A stretch of DNA of 43,569 nucleotides. It comes from Chara braunii (lineage: Eukaryota > Streptophyta > Charophyceae > Charales > Characeae). The notes below the pieces were generated by a model. That model made no database searches. It was not told where the DNA came from and saw nothing but the letters and a program-made list of their open reading frames with translations. This document shows, in pieces, positions 1-10,121 of the stretch. The stretch's first letter is position 1. Every line of letters starts with the position of its first letter. Both the position numbers and the translations under genes were made by a program. The stretch spans positions 219,949-263,517 of the forward strand of contig BFEA01000407.1 of NCBI GenBank assembly GCA_003427395.1. Reading direction: 5' to 3'.

Positions 1-758
1 CAATGAGGGGTCCTAAGTTGGGAAGGTTGGGCCAATTACGGGAGATCGGGATCGGTAGGAAATTGCATCAGTGTCCTTGCTTTTTCGTCTTTTCCATCGC
101 TTCTTTTCGAATGGCTGGGTTCGGAGCTGGGTGTGTCTTGGGATGGCCAATTGATTGATTGGTTGACCGAATGGCTGGCGCGCCACCACGCGCGCGATTA
201 ATAAATGTTGACGTCGTTTCTTTCGTTTCGGTTTCGATCTTTTGGGCGCGGACATCGGGCGGGAATTTGCTTCGTTCTTTTTGAATTTTTCTTTTGAGTC
301 TTTTTCGAATTTTGTCGAGCCCCGATAGCTCTCGGAATTTCGGACCTTCCCTCTGAAGTTGTGCTTTTTGCTTCTTCGCCTTAGATAGGAATTTAGGAAT
401 TCAGTAATTAGGATTTTTCTTGCCGCGCAGCGCCTTTTGTCTACACGCTTCTTCATGCAGCTGCAACGGTACTCTGATTAGTAGGCACCTTTAATCGTGT
501 GTGTAACTGTAATTTTGGGCGGGCGCCATTGTAATTGCATCTTTCTTCTTCCTCTTCGTCCTTCCCGCCCTCCTTCTCTTTCTTTTGCTGCGTTTTTGAA
601 ACTGACGGGTGCGGGAGGACTAAGCGGGGTGACGACTTCGTGGGTTGGTGCGCGACGACGGACTGTCCGCATCGGAGAAGAAGAGAGAGGGAGAGAGAGT
701 TGAGGTGGATGGATGCGGAGCTGCTGTTTCTTTTGTCTCTTCTTCCCCCTGTCTTGTG

Positions 759-768
759 TATATAAAAT
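759..768 (+). promoter_or_regulatory. TATA box of left LTR
   Basis: A tatataaaat box lies downstream of a pyrimidine-rich stretch. The equivalent site in the right LTR (11529-11540) is also a good TATA box despite local divergence. It is the likely RNA polymerase II core promoter of the element, with transcription starting a few tens of bases downstream. The start site is inferred, not seen. Confidence 0.5.
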
Positions 769-1364
769 TTTGATTTCGGCTTCGGGCAGTTCGCCCGTTC
801 TTTTCAATTTATCGGAATTTGGACCTGGGGTTTTTGCTTACATTTGCCCTCGCGACTCTCCCATCTTTGACGTGCTATGTGTATGATTACGGAATGGACG
901 GATGTATGGATGCCATGTTTGATTGCCTATCTTTTTGCTGAGGAACCCTCGTCCTTGCTTTTGTTGGTCGCATTCGACGCACTCGTGTGTAGAATAGGGA
1001 TTTTGCGCAATCGATAATCATGTCTTTGTCTCTGCTTGTCTTTTGATCGAGCTGTTTGTGATCATTGCATCTTGCATAACTCAGAACATCACGAAGTGAT
1101 TAGGNGGTCGGATGCCGGGCTCGGTGAACGCCGCGCGAGGACACGTGTAAGACGCGATCTAAGTTGCGTACTTACACATATCCCCGGGCGTCGACTCATC
1201 GGGACCATCAATCCGTCCGATTGAGAAGTGGCCATCTCGAAATCCGCAACGACACAATTGTCCCGCACAAGCACGCGTAAGTCCGGCGACAGTCACGCGG
1301 CCTGCACGTGCTCGCACACAACGACCGTGATCCGTCCTTAGGCAACTCATAATATCGCAATGTC

Positions 1365-1724
1365 ATGATGACGCGATCCTGGGATTCCGACTCATCCTAC
1401 GGCCGGGATTATTTCACCCCTTTGATAAATGAAATCCTAAGGCAGTGATACCCCTGCCACACTGAGAATCGACTATGTCCGCGGGAATTCCACTGTGCCA
1501 CCTCTAGCGACCCCCGGTGGTCTGATTTCCCTTTTCCCGACCATACCTACTACTTCATCCACCCGGGATTTGTCGTCATCACCACCAGCTTCCCTCCCTT
1601 TCGCCTTCTTCTTCCGTGCCATCAACTCAGTGTCGTTTCGTGGCCGACCATAGCCCCCTATTGGCCTAGTACACCCTGCGGGAACTGCCGACGGCGCGGC
1701 GATCAAAGAACCCCGGAGTTCTAA
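1365..1724 (+). pseudogene. LTR-borne ORF, left copy (one in-frame stop)
   Basis: This is the left-LTR copy of the ORF intact at 12137-12481. It reads in frame from ATG but has TGA at 1446-1448 where the right LTR has CGA, a single C-to-T change. The rest of the frame stays open to TAA at 1722-1724, including the hydrophobic core GFVVITTSFPPF followed by LLL and a PW pair. Function is unknown. See the intact copy for the evidence that it is protein-coding. Confidence 0.5.
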
Positions 1725-2049
1725 AGACCTAGCTCGCACGTGCGACGACCAGCGCCACGTGGTAACTCCCGACAGACGAACCCATCGGAACCCCACCTAC
1801 CCCGAAGGGACCAACCCCCGAGCCGCCGTTCTCGAAACCAATGGCTCGGTCGATCCTGAGCGAACCACACTTGTAACCCGAAAACGCCCTCTTCGCCAAA
1901 TTACACCCGTGCCCCCGAAAGACCCTGTCACAGGAGATCTCAGTTCTGACCTAGGACTCCACTCTCCCCCAAAAATCCTTGGCACATCCCTTTTCGCACT
2001 TCCAGGCCCACATCCCACTCCGATCAGGAAGTCGCGTTGGGCGTGAGGT

Positions 2050-2063
2050 TGGTATCGGAGCCC
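2050..2063 (+). other. Primer binding site, element 1 (tRNA-iMet type)
   Basis: The sequence tggtatcggagccc sits immediately inside the left LTR. It closely resembles the TGGTATCAGAGC site found in many plant LTR retrotransposons, which pairs with the 3' end of initiator Met tRNA to prime minus-strand DNA synthesis. It also fixes the element's orientation as plus. Confidence 0.85.
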
Positions 2064-2202
2064 GACACGTGGCTGGGTCCTAGGATTACTAGCACGCTAA
2101 TTAGGCGATCTGGCTAACCGAGGGCGGCCTCGCCCCCGAAACGCGCATAGACGCGACCCTGTCATCACCCGAAGCAGATCGGCTAATCGACAAGCAACCA
2201 AT

Positions 2203-3340
2203 ATGGCTGTTAATGTGCAAAATCCGAATCCGCAACAGAATGATAATCAACCGAATCCTAATCAACCCGCCCCACGAGCACGGGCTCCTATGACGCCACC
2301 TGATCTCTATCTATTCGATCTAGCACACCATCTCGCAGGAGCATGGCTGGCCACACTTAGAGCGCAGCAATACGGCGATAACGAAGCTCAGGTAAACATG
2401 CCCGCTCGATTAGGAGGAGACGCTCATCACTGGTTTAGTACCTATGTATGGGTAGATCTTCAGACCTTCGAACAAGACTTTCTGAATCCATTTGATTATG
2501 TTCACCCAGAGCAAGCGCTTTACATGATCAAGGATCGGGTGCAAAAACCTCTCGAATCCGTCGCAGAGTATCGAAACCGGCCGAATGTTTGTAAAAACTG
2601 AGCGAGGCGAGGAAGTAGGGAGAGACCTGTTCATAGACGGACTCCGCAACCGAACAATAAGGGCGAAGCTGCGAAAGCAGTTTTCCCCCATCAATCACAC
2701 GCTACAGCAGATCATGGCCGCCGCAAAAGAAATGGAACGGAAGTTCGCGGTGAACTTCCTGGAAGGAGAAGACTACTCTAGGGAAGGAGATTCATCCGAG
2801 CTCATAAGAGCCAGAGCTGAACTAGCTGCGCCGCAGAACAAATTTGAAAACATGGGGTTTGTGTCAGGTCATGTCACCTACATGGAACAGATAGCCCCTA
2901 AACGACCAGTTCCAAGTGAGATCCCGAGTGTCCCTGTCCCTGTAATGTCAACGCCTGTAAGAACGGCACCCCCGCCCCCAGTCGAGACTCTCGTACCATC
3001 GAATGAATCAACTGCCATACTTGAGCTGACCAAAACTTTGGTTAGTCTCATTCAGGAAAGCAAAAAGGAGCAGCGAGTGCACAATGCTTGGTTGGAAGCC
3101 ATGATGAGGAACATGCGGCCCATTGCAGTGCGTGCCCCTCCGATTCAGCAAGGGTTAGCCCCGACACCCACTCTTGGAGGAGTCGCAAGCAATTTGAACG
3201 TCTGTTATGCATGTCATCAACCTGGGCATCTAGCACGTGATTGCCCTCACAGGCCTCCGCAACAACGTGTCGGGGTCGTGCCGATGGCCGCGGCCCCCAT
3301 CGCTAACGGACCAGGACGAGTAAGAGCTTTGATGGAAGAA
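2203..3340 (+). pseudogene. gag: Gag, element 1 (frameshifted)
   Basis: This is the structural capsid/nucleocapsid protein of the retrotransposon. ATG 2203 opens a 132-codon frame with an Asn/Gln/Pro-rich start (QNPNPQQNDNQPNPNQP) and a capsid-like helical segment ending in the usual SVAEY context. Near 2585 the frame shifts and continues in the frame running from 2585, where a helical RTIRAKLRKQF segment leads to a CCHC zinc knuckle at 3203-3244 (CYACHQPGHLARDC, spacing C-x2-C-x4-H-x4-C), which binds RNA. The shift looks like damage rather than programmed frameshifting, because it falls within capsid and the pol part has many further lesions. Gag and pol were probably one polyprotein, since the frame runs on into protease. 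Confidence 0.85.
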
Positions 3341-4300
3341 GTAGAAGGTGGGGGAAGTGCCTTAGCCACCATGGAAGAAGCCGCCGAGCTAATTCCGTTA
3401 GATCAGTACGTATCACTTGGTTATCCCGGGCTTGGAATGATCGGAACGATCAGACCAGCACAAGAACTGAAAGAGGTGGTGGAGTGGCGACCTTCCACAA
3501 GAGAAATGGAGTCGGGAGGACCCACCTTCGTCACTGGGGAAATCGATGTGCTTAACATCGTTCGAGCCTTGGACCATCAGATTCCGCTTCCGATCGGTCA
3601 TTTGCTTTCGATCTCGGAACAAGCTAATGAGCAAATGCTACATCACTGCAAGGCGAACCGAAAACGATTCGCCCTCGCTCGAATACCGAATGTAAAGTCT
3701 AAAAACCCCACGCCCGAGGAAAACCCGGTTGGCCTGTCGGATCCAATTCGGGTAGGGTTAATCCAGAAAGACGATCATTTCCTGCGGATTAAATCCATCC
3801 CATGGAAATCCGCAGAATGTGATATTGAAATTTGGGGAATTCCTTACAACGCAATTATAGATTCGGGAGCGGCGGTGTTGGCTATTTCACTAAGAGTGGT
3901 TGAAAGGGCAGGAAGGAAAAACGATCTGATCATGCTTTCTGAGAAAGATCAGCTCGTCTCGGCTGACGAAGAAAAGATTAAAACAATAGGGAGGATGACC
4001 AATGTCGCTTTTCGATTAGGAAAGGGGCATGCACTGGGAGATGTTGTCGTATTAGATGTGAATACCTACGACGTCCTTTTTGGACTTCCTGCTCTTGTTG
4101 CGTAACGAGCAAACCTGGATTTCGAACCACGATCGATCGTCCTCCGAAATACAGGAGGAAAGCCCTATGCTGTACCGATGAGGCTAACCCTTCGTACCAC
4201 CATCAACGCAGTCCCACGGGTTTCGCCAATGATGGCAGGGACTCTCCGCATAATCTCCTGGGACGAATCCGCAGATTGAAAGTCATCGACGAATGATGCG
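3341..4300 (+). pseudogene. Aspartic protease region, element 1
   Basis: The frame continues from gag without a break into a retropepsin-type aspartic protease, which would cleave the polyprotein. The active-site box reads IIDSGAAVLAIS, with the catalytic Asp codon at 3860-3862, and a later hydrophobic segment ends in VLFGLPAL. The frame is stopped by TAA at 4103-4105 and by TGA at 4277-4279, but the translation between and beyond them stays sensible in the same frame, so these are point lesions. About 200 residues between the zinc knuckle and the protease are not recognised. Confidence 0.8.
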
Positions 4301-5720
4301 GACAGCAGTGATGAGGACAATCCGGAAATCTCGAAGCTAGCACGACAGCGTGTTTACAACCTGCCACCCAGAACGATAGCAAGAACAATGCATCTGACCA
4401 GTCAGAGCATTCAAAGGACCAAGGCAATGATCTTGGGTGAAACCCTCGTACAGATTTCAAGGATGGTCGATTCCTTGGAACCCCCTCAAACCTTGTACGA
4501 AGGAATCACCCCTCTCCTCGCCCAGTACAGTGACAAAAAGCATTACTGCGACATTACGGATCTACCGAGGTCCCTTTTGACACCCGCAAAAGAAGTCCGA
4601 CTGTTGCGCTTGGGGGCGGAAGCGAGTTCTTTGGAACCCCCTGGGCGCCTCGAAGCTGACTCGGACGAACTCGGAGTAAAGATCGCAACTAGGATTGTAC
4701 CATGGCAGGATGTTTGTGACGGAATTACCCCAGAGGGACACATGGCCATTCGGGAAGAAGACGCCCAGATGATGGTCACGGTGTTCTCCTGGCGATCGGA
4801 TCACTCCTTCATTTCTGCACCCCCGCCCGATGTGGCGAAACCTGCACGCACAAAACAGATAGATGTAAGGATCTGGGACCAGCATTTCGAGTTACACGTG
4901 CCACAGTACGTACCCGATGAGATTCATCGATTGATTGCGGACATTTTGGCAGAATATCGGGAAGCGATTAGCATGACAGACACTGACATTGGTCTGTCGT
5001 TAGTTATTCAACACGAAATCCAGACGGGAAATCACTCCCCGATCCATTGTAAGTCGTACCGATACTGCCTGATAGAGCGCAAAAAGGCTCTCGAACGAAT
5101 CTGAGAATTTGAAGCCAGCGGGTCGATTGAACCCGCCACCGGACCATGGTTATTTCCCGTCGTACTAGTGCCGAAGAAAAACGGATCAATTCGCATATGC
5201 ATCGATTATCGCAAGTTGAATGAAATCACGATTAAAAATGTATATCCCCTCCCCCGAGTTGATGATTTGTTGGATGCAATTGGTTGCGCTAATTATTTCA
5301 GCAAGTTTGATATCCGGCATGGCTTCTATCACATTCTGGTGAAACAGGAAGATCGGCCATAGACGGCCTTCGTGTTGTTTGAAGGCACGTGGCAGTGGGT
5401 TCGGTGTCCGATGGGGATTTGCAACGCGCCTGCCACGTTTCAGCGAGAAATGAACATGACATTCCAGAACTTCGTTAACAAGACGCGGCTAACACAGGGG
5501 ATGATCAACTTCTGGGTGATCGTGTACATGGACGATATCCTTGTCTACTCAGAGACCTATCACGGCCACGCGCAACACATCGAGTGGACATTGGGAGCGC
5601 TGAGAGACGCTGGGTTCAAGATCGCGCTTTTTCTCTCGGAAATTTCATTCTTGGGCGACATCGTGACACGTGGAGGACTGCGGTCGGACTCAAGAAAGGT
5701 TGCGGCGGTAAGAGAAGCCT
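4301..5720 (+). pseudogene. pol: Reverse transcriptase, element 1
   Basis: RNA-directed DNA polymerase of a Ty3/gypsy element. In one frame (with TGA 5102-5104 and TAG 5360-5362) I see the finger motif VPKKNGSIRICIDYRKLNEIT, then FSKFDIRHGFYHI (motif A, catalytic Asp), then RCPMGICNAPATFQ (motif B), then YMDDILVYS (motif C; the aspartates are encoded around 5531-5536), and finally the SFLGDIV and LGLASYYRRFIKGFA motifs typical of the RT-RNase H connection. YMDD in place of the commoner YLDD is a tolerated variant. The order protease, RT, RNase H, integrase is diagnostic of Ty3/gypsy. The two stops make it inactive. Confidence 0.92.
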
Positions 5721-6411
5721 CGGTTCCCACGTCACTGACGCAGGTTCAAGCCTTAGGGTTGGCGTCGTACTATCGTCGCTTCATCAAGGGTTTCGCCGCG
5801 ATTGCACGGCCACTAACGAACCTGCTAAGAAAGGATCAGCCTCTCAGCTGGGACGCGGAGTGCCAACAGGTTTTCGAAACCCTCAAGGACGCTCTGGCGA
5901 CGGCCCCTATTTTGATTCCGCCGGACCCCTCGAAACGGTTCATTCTCATCACAGACTGGCAACCGAAAGCCATCTCCGCTGTTTTAGCGCAGAGGGGAAC
6001 AAGGGCGTGAACACGTCATCGAATACGCGTCACGCACGGTACCGGACGAGCGAAGGAATGACTCAGCACCTCAAGGCGAATGCTATGCAATAGTCTGGGG
6101 AATCCAGCACTTCCATCCGTATCTCTACGGACAGAAGTTTCACCTCGTAACAGATCACGAACCCTTGCTGGCGTTGAAGAAACTCACCAATTACACGGGC
6201 ATGATTGGCCGTTGGGCGGTGCGACTACAAGAATACGACTTCGATATCGTCCATCGAAAGTCAGAGCGACACGGCAACACGGACGGACTAACACGTCTGC
6301 ATCGACCTACCAAGGTACCAAAGAGCGAGGAAATCACACCGTGGAAAGAGTCGGACTTGACCAACGAGCCTAAGTATGGACAAGTGGCAGTTCTCCTACG
6401 TGGCAAGAAGT
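5721..6411 (+). pseudogene. RNase H region, element 1 (frameshifted)
   Basis: This is the RNase H domain that removes RNA template during reverse transcription. The first part (LTNLLRKDQPLSWDAECQ, then FILITDWQ in place of the common TDAS box) lies in the RT frame and stops at TGA 6008. The protein resumes in the next frame just before that point with EHVIEYASRTV, then GECYAIVWGIQHFHPYLYG and a TDHEPLLAL box, then VHRKSERHGNTDGLTRL, all standard Ty3/gypsy RNase H C-terminal motifs. So there is one frameshift near 6000. The frame closes at TAA 6411-6413, beside a second frame change into the zinc-finger module. Confidence 0.85.
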
Positions 6412-6501
6412 AAAACGATGACAATGGGTGATGGAGGTAACCCCACTACCCCTCTCTCTCCCCTCTCCTCTTCGTCTCTCCTCTCCCTGCCCAACAAATT
6501 T

Positions 6502-6663
6502 TGTTATTTTTGCGAAGCTATCTCCCGTGTGTACTCGGTTTCCATGCGTCCTAACGGGGAAGGGTATGCGGACTGGATAGATTGCCGACAGTGTGTCACA
6601 CGATCCCATGGCTCGTGCATCCAATAGAGAAACGATAGTAAACCGTGGTTGTGCCCCTTGTGC
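6502..6663 (+). pseudogene. PHD-finger-like zinc module between RNase H and integrase
   Basis: In the integrase frame, just upstream of the integrase, lies a Cys4-His-Cys3 pattern: C-x2-C, 23 residues, C-x2-C, 4 residues, H-x2-C, then C-x2-C preceded by Trp. Key pieces are FCYFCEA, then WIDCRQCVTRSHGSC, then KPWLCPLCR. This is the classic PHD finger arrangement, including the aromatic residue before the third Cys pair and the final W-x-C-P-x-C. PHD fingers commonly read histone H3 tails, so a role in choosing integration sites is an inference. TAG at 6625-6627 interrupts it between the sixth and seventh zinc ligands. A CT-rich linker (6438-6490) encoding Pro/Ser/Leu precedes it. A RING-like alternative is less likely because the His sits in the fifth position. 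Confidence 0.75.
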
Positions 6664-8166
6664 CGGACTGACAAGGTTCCAACCGAGGCTCGCTTTTTGG
6701 ATGCCACGTCAGAAGGGTTGGAAAAAACCCGAAAGTTTAGAAGGGTCGATGTATGGACTGATATCCCTTTGATTGCCACTCTGGTTGGCAACCCCCTTCA
6801 GGATTTCACCAAGGAAGATCGAAGGAGGGCCAACGAGAGGGCTCGGGATTACAGATGGATAGAGGGCAGATTAGAAAAACGGAAAACAGACGGCAGTGGG
6901 ATTTGGATGGTTGTACTGCATCCATTCATGAGGTATGACTGGGTTAAAACGGCACATGAAGAAACTGCAGCTCATTTCGCCGTGCGGATTACGGAGTCGG
7001 CTATCGACAAAAATGAGTGGTACTGGTCCAATATCCGCGATGATGTGAAGTACATCGTCGCCAACTGTCAAGTATGCGCTGCTAATAAGGCGTCGATTCA
7101 GCCGCGAAGATCGATAGTGCCAACGGTAGTTGAACGGCCATTTCAAAGAGTCAGCATGGACACTACCGATATAGTGGTGCCCCCTGGCCCTAATAGTTGC
7201 GAGTATTCAGTCCTATTGGTATTTGTCGACCATTTTCCGAAATGGATCGAGGCCTACCCTTGTCGCACACGAGAAGCCGCCGAAATCGCGCGATACGTTA
7301 ACCGTTTTCTCGGGATGCACCAGGATACTGAAGAGATCCTGACCGATAACGGGGCCGAATTTAGGGGAGAGGTACTAAGGAATTTGGTCATACATGGCGT
7401 CGCCATACGGAACACTGCACCCCATATGTCACAGTCCAATGGGCTGGTGGAAAACGCGAACAGGGTGATAAAGACAGCGTTGCGACGGAATATCGTGGCA
7501 CGGGATCCGAGGCCCTGGCCCGATATCGTCGACCACATCCTGGCGGCTCATCGCGGTACACCTCACGAATCGACGGGGCTAAGCCCTTTCCAATTAAGGA
7601 CCAATAGCGTCGCTTGTGTTTCGATACCAAGCCTACCGGATGAATGCACACTGGATCGACGACCCACCAGGGCCACGGCTCGGGACAAGGCCAAACGACA
7701 CTTGGAACTAATGGAACGGTCCTTGCCCAGGCTAGCCCGAAAATGGCATAGAATGACCGAATTGGCCCAGGGGCGACAGGTCCGAAGCTACGAGGCCCGG
7801 AATGGGAATGCAGGCCCACGGCCCCAATACAAATTAGGGGACATCGTGCAGGTGAGGAAATGTGCTCGCCAGGGTAAGCTAGCGCCACGATTCTTCGGGC
7901 GATTTCACGTGATCGAACTCGGACCGAACGACATGAACACCGTACGACTTGCGCCAGAAGTCTCTGGCAGCCGATCGGCTCGCCCAATCATCTGCCACGT
8001 GTCCTACCTCCGTCCCCTTCCTCCTTCTCCATCTTCACATTCATCCGATTCCTCCTCCCCTGCGGAGGAAGGCGACGACTACCTCTCTCCTATCTCTCTG
8101 TCTCCTTCTTGTTCTCTCTCTATTACCCCGTCACCATCGCCACGAGCTTTGCAACAGAGCAAGTGA
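6664..8166 (+). CDS. int: Integrase, element 1 (no chromodomain)
   Basis: DDE integrase that would insert the cDNA into chromosomes. The frame is open from the end of the zinc module to TGA at 8164-8166. The N-terminal HHCC zinc domain shows H-x5-H (HEETAAH) and a CQVC pair. The catalytic core has Asp at 7159 (SMDTTD), Asp at 7345 (LTDNGAEF) and Glu at 7450 (NGLVENAN), with about 35 residues between the last two. A GPY/F-like segment (KLAPRFFGRFHVIELG) follows. The tail is Ser/Pro-rich, and no chromodomain is seen, unlike element 2. There is no ATG at the beginning, so this is the C-terminal part of the pol polyprotein. It is the only undamaged domain in this element's pol. Confidence 0.9.
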   Translation, partial: RTDKVPTEARFLDATSEGLEKTRKFRRVDVWTDIPLIATLVGNPLQDFTKEDRRRANERARDYRWIEGRLEKRKTDGSGIWMVVLHPFMRYDWVKTAHEETAAHFAVRITESAIDKNEWYWSNIRDDVKYIVANCQVCAANKASIQPRRSIVPTVVERPFQRVSMDTTDIVVPPGPNSCEYSVLLVFVDHFPKWIEAYPCRTREAAEIARYVNRFLGMHQDTEEILTDNGAEFRGEVLRNLVIHGVAIRNTAPHMSQSNGLVENANRVIKTALRRNIVARDPRPWPDIVDHILAAHRGTPHESTGLSPFQLRTNSVACVSIPSLPDECTLDRRPTRATARDKAKRHLELMERSLPRLARKWHRMTELAQGRQVRSYEARNGNAGPRPQYKLGDIVQVRKCARQGKLAPRFFGRFHVIELGPNDMNTVRLAPEVSGSRSARPIICHVSYLRPLPPSPSSHSSDSSSPAEEGDDYLSPISLSPSCSLSITPSPSPRALQQSK

Positions 8167-8567
8167 TCAGTGCGCGGCTTCTTACTCCGTGAGGGCGAAT
8201 CAGCGTCATACGGCAGGTGCAGTGGCCCCATCTCTGCTCTGATCTCCTCCGGTTTGCAGCTTTCTTCAGTACGTCGGCGATCTATGTGGCGGCAGAGTTC
8301 CGATTCACGAAAGAGGGAACTACGCGCGTTCTGGCCGAGATCTCGGCCTTTTGACGACTATCGCCTCCCGGGATTAACCATATGGCCGTCGTCGTCATCT
8401 TTACAGGAGATATCACAGCGATTCCGCCGGAGATTCACTCCGACATCTATCGGACGTTGCGCACCTGGGCTGGAGAAGTGCGGACAGCGTGGACCGATCT
8501 CCTGGCTCGACGAGGGGACACCGTCGTTCCGGCACATGACACGGACCTCCAGCTCCGCTCGTCTTGA
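8167..8567 (+). pseudogene. Degraded ORF of unknown function after integrase
   Basis: Between the integrase stop and the next ORF one frame stays protein-like through several stops. It includes LLRFAAFFSTSAIYVAAEF and, from ATG 8382, a 61-residue piece beginning MAVVVIFTGDITAIPPEIH. No family is recognised. It may be the broken N-terminal part of the protein at 8618-9406 (a frame change near 8565) or a separate small ORF. It lies on the element's coding strand, in the place where some LTR retrotransposons carry env-like or other accessory genes. Confidence 0.4.
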
Positions 8568-8617
8568 AGCTCACCAGCGATCGTGCTCCCGGAGCTTCGT
8601 CCCTCCGCGCCGCCCCA

Positions 8618-9406
8618 ATGAGTCATCGTCGCGTCTCCTATTTTGGTCTCCCCTCCAGCATCCCCACCCTTTGGCAGTTTGCGCGGGCTCCTACTCTCTC
8701 CTACCGTGTTAAGGAGAACAGTGCGCCGCTATTGAGCGAGGAGAAGTGGGACAAGTGGTGGGAGGACTATATTGAGCTCGCTTTCTGTCTATTGGAGATA
8801 GAGTTCTGCTGGTCAGAAGTGGCCCCGTTCGGAGAAGGACCAGAGCACCCGGAAGACAACGTGGAGCTTCTGATCATCCAAGCCTGGAGAACAGCGGAGC
8901 AAGGCGACCTGCTAGGAATCGTATTCAGGAAGGTGGAGGAGGGCAATCTCACCTTGATCACGGACGAGTTGCTGGTGTTTCTGACTCAGCTGGTGGACGA
9001 TCTGCCCCTGGATATCTTGTCACGAAGTGACAAGCAGCCTGGCACCCACGTGCTGTCTCGAACGCTCGAGCCGCACCTTGTGTGCTCCACGTGTACGAAG
9101 ATTGACGAGGACAACTGTCTCTACCCCTCCCAGGCGCTTTACTTGGAGATCGACATTACCGATCTCACATTTTGGGACCCGATCGCAAGAAGAAACGCGG
9201 CGCAGGACGAGGAGATAGGGGAAGCAGAGGAAGAGGAGGAAGAAGAGGAGCCATCAGGCGAAGAACAGGACGATCCAGGCTACGTATCGGAAAGAGAAGC
9301 GGAGTTGGAGTACGAAGGATTCGAGGCCGAGGTGCGCGCAGCGGCCCGAGAACGAGCGCAAGAACAGAGGAAACGGAAGCGCCAGGAGACTGCGCAGGGA
9401 AAGTGA
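8618..9406 (+). CDS. Accessory ORF A of element 1, unknown function, acidic tail
   Basis: This is an open frame of 262 codons from ATG 8618 to TGA 9404-9406. The frame extends upstream to about 8564, but without an ATG. The N-terminal two thirds is mixed helical sequence rich in Glu, Leu and Trp (EEKWDKWWEDYIELAFCLLE). A possible CSTC pair follows, and then a run of Glu (AEEEEEEEEPSGEEQ) and a basic end with KRKRQET that could act as a nuclear localisation signal. I recognise no family. Position after integrase and strand say it is an element-borne accessory gene. No signal peptide or membrane segment is evident, so an envelope role is not supported. Confidence 0.55.
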   Translation: MSHRRVSYFGLPSSIPTLWQFARAPTLSYRVKENSAPLLSEEKWDKWWEDYIELAFCLLEIEFCWSEVAPFGEGPEHPEDNVELLIIQAWRTAEQGDLLGIVFRKVEEGNLTLITDELLVFLTQLVDDLPLDILSRSDKQPGTHVLSRTLEPHLVCSTCTKIDEDNCLYPSQALYLEIDITDLTFWDPIARRNAAQDEEIGEAEEEEEEEEPSGEEQDDPGYVSEREAELEYEGFEAEVRAAARERAQEQRKRKRQETAQGK

Positions 9407-9485
9407 CCCACGAAAAACATTTCCCTTGTCGATCCGTCGATCGGGGACCCGTGGCGTGATCCGAAGCCGCCAGAAGAAGAAGACA

Positions 9486-10121
9486 ATGGAACCACAGCAG
9501 AGGGATCGCGAAGCAGAAGAAGAAGAAGTGAATCGCCAGCTCCCTCTGGCTCCCCGTCCCGACCCTCCATTCGTCTACATCAAGATCTCGGCGTTCGGGC
9601 TTCGTCCCCTGTCATTCTCTCGCCGACCCTGTGATAACCTCATGCTCACCTGTCTTCCCGATAGGCCCCCGTTCCCCGATGGTTGGTGTCCTTTCCCCCA
9701 TCACCTCTTCTACCATCTCTACGCTACCCGCCTTCTCGTCTCCGTTTACCCACATGCCACCACCCGCTCTGTGGTTGATTCCTTTCTCCTCCATGTGCTC
9801 CTGTTTACCGGAGACTGGCGGGAATATAACCGCGTAGAGATCTATTGTATTATATCTGGAACTATTCCCGCCTCCGAAAACTACGAAGATTTTCGCGCCG
9901 CCCTGCGACGGACCCTTTCTACCATTTACCCCGACTACATCACCGCTTTTCGCCATCTTCATGAGGACCCTCGCTTCCCCCGTATCCATCGCTCCTTCCA
10001 CTACGCTACCCTTCCTGATTTCGCCTCTCCCGCCATCAATCGATTCATGCCCCCTCTTCCCCTGAACAATCCGCCACCTCCACCCTCGATGATCCGACTG
10101 CCATTTCCCGGGAACGTCTAG
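9486..10121 (+). CDS. Accessory ORF B of element 1, unknown function
   Basis: ATG 9486 (MEPQQRDREAEEEEVNRQ) opens 211 codons to TAG at 10119-10121. The frame is open from 9426, but the ATG at 9486 is the natural start. The middle is rich in Phe, Tyr, Leu and His (PHHLFYHLYATRLLVSVYP) and looks like a folded globular domain. The end is proline-rich (PLNNPPPPPSMIRLPFPG). It follows ORF A after 79 bases and lies directly before the right LTR region, so it is probably part of the element. No family is recognised. The undisturbed frame contrasts with the broken pol. Confidence 0.55.
   Translation: MEPQQRDREAEEEEVNRQLPLAPRPDPPFVYIKISAFGLRPLSFSRRPCDNLMLTCLPDRPPFPDGWCPFPHHLFYHLYATRLLVSVYPHATTRSVVDSFLLHVLLFTGDWREYNRVEIYCIISGTIPASENYEDFRAALRRTLSTIYPDYITAFRHLHEDPRFPRIHRSFHYATLPDFASPAINRFMPPLPLNNPPPPPSMIRLPFPGNV

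Larger units (their letters stand above)
1..2049 (+). repeat. Left LTR of Ty3/gypsy element 1 (cut by window edge)
   Basis: This stretch matches 10439-12807 along its whole length, and the body of a retrotransposon lies between the two copies. In the first 180 bases I count 8 differences, about 4%, so the insertion is not recent. It ends just before a primer binding site at 2050. Compared with the right LTR it lacks a block of about 330 bases (after position 603) and has 14 extra bases near 1850. The true outer end cannot be fixed: homology is already running at base 1, and no clear TG...CA ends were found. One N lies at 1105. Confidence 0.9.

Noticed and set aside
13-456. 147-codon minus-strand ORF in the left LTR, also open in the right LTR (10451-10894)
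   Set aside because: Lys/Arg-rich low-complexity product. Differences between the two copies mostly change the amino acid, so no constraint is seen. It lies antisense in LTR promoter DNA.
7388-7987. 199-codon minus-strand ORF
   Set aside because: Antisense shadow of the integrase coding frame.
8170-8712. 180-codon ORF after integrase in another frame
   Set aside because: Its composition (Ser/Arg-rich) looks like an out-of-frame reading. The neighbouring frames give more protein-like sequence.
8618-10121. Retroviral envelope gene
   Set aside because: No signal peptide, transmembrane segment or cleavage site is visible in either accessory ORF.
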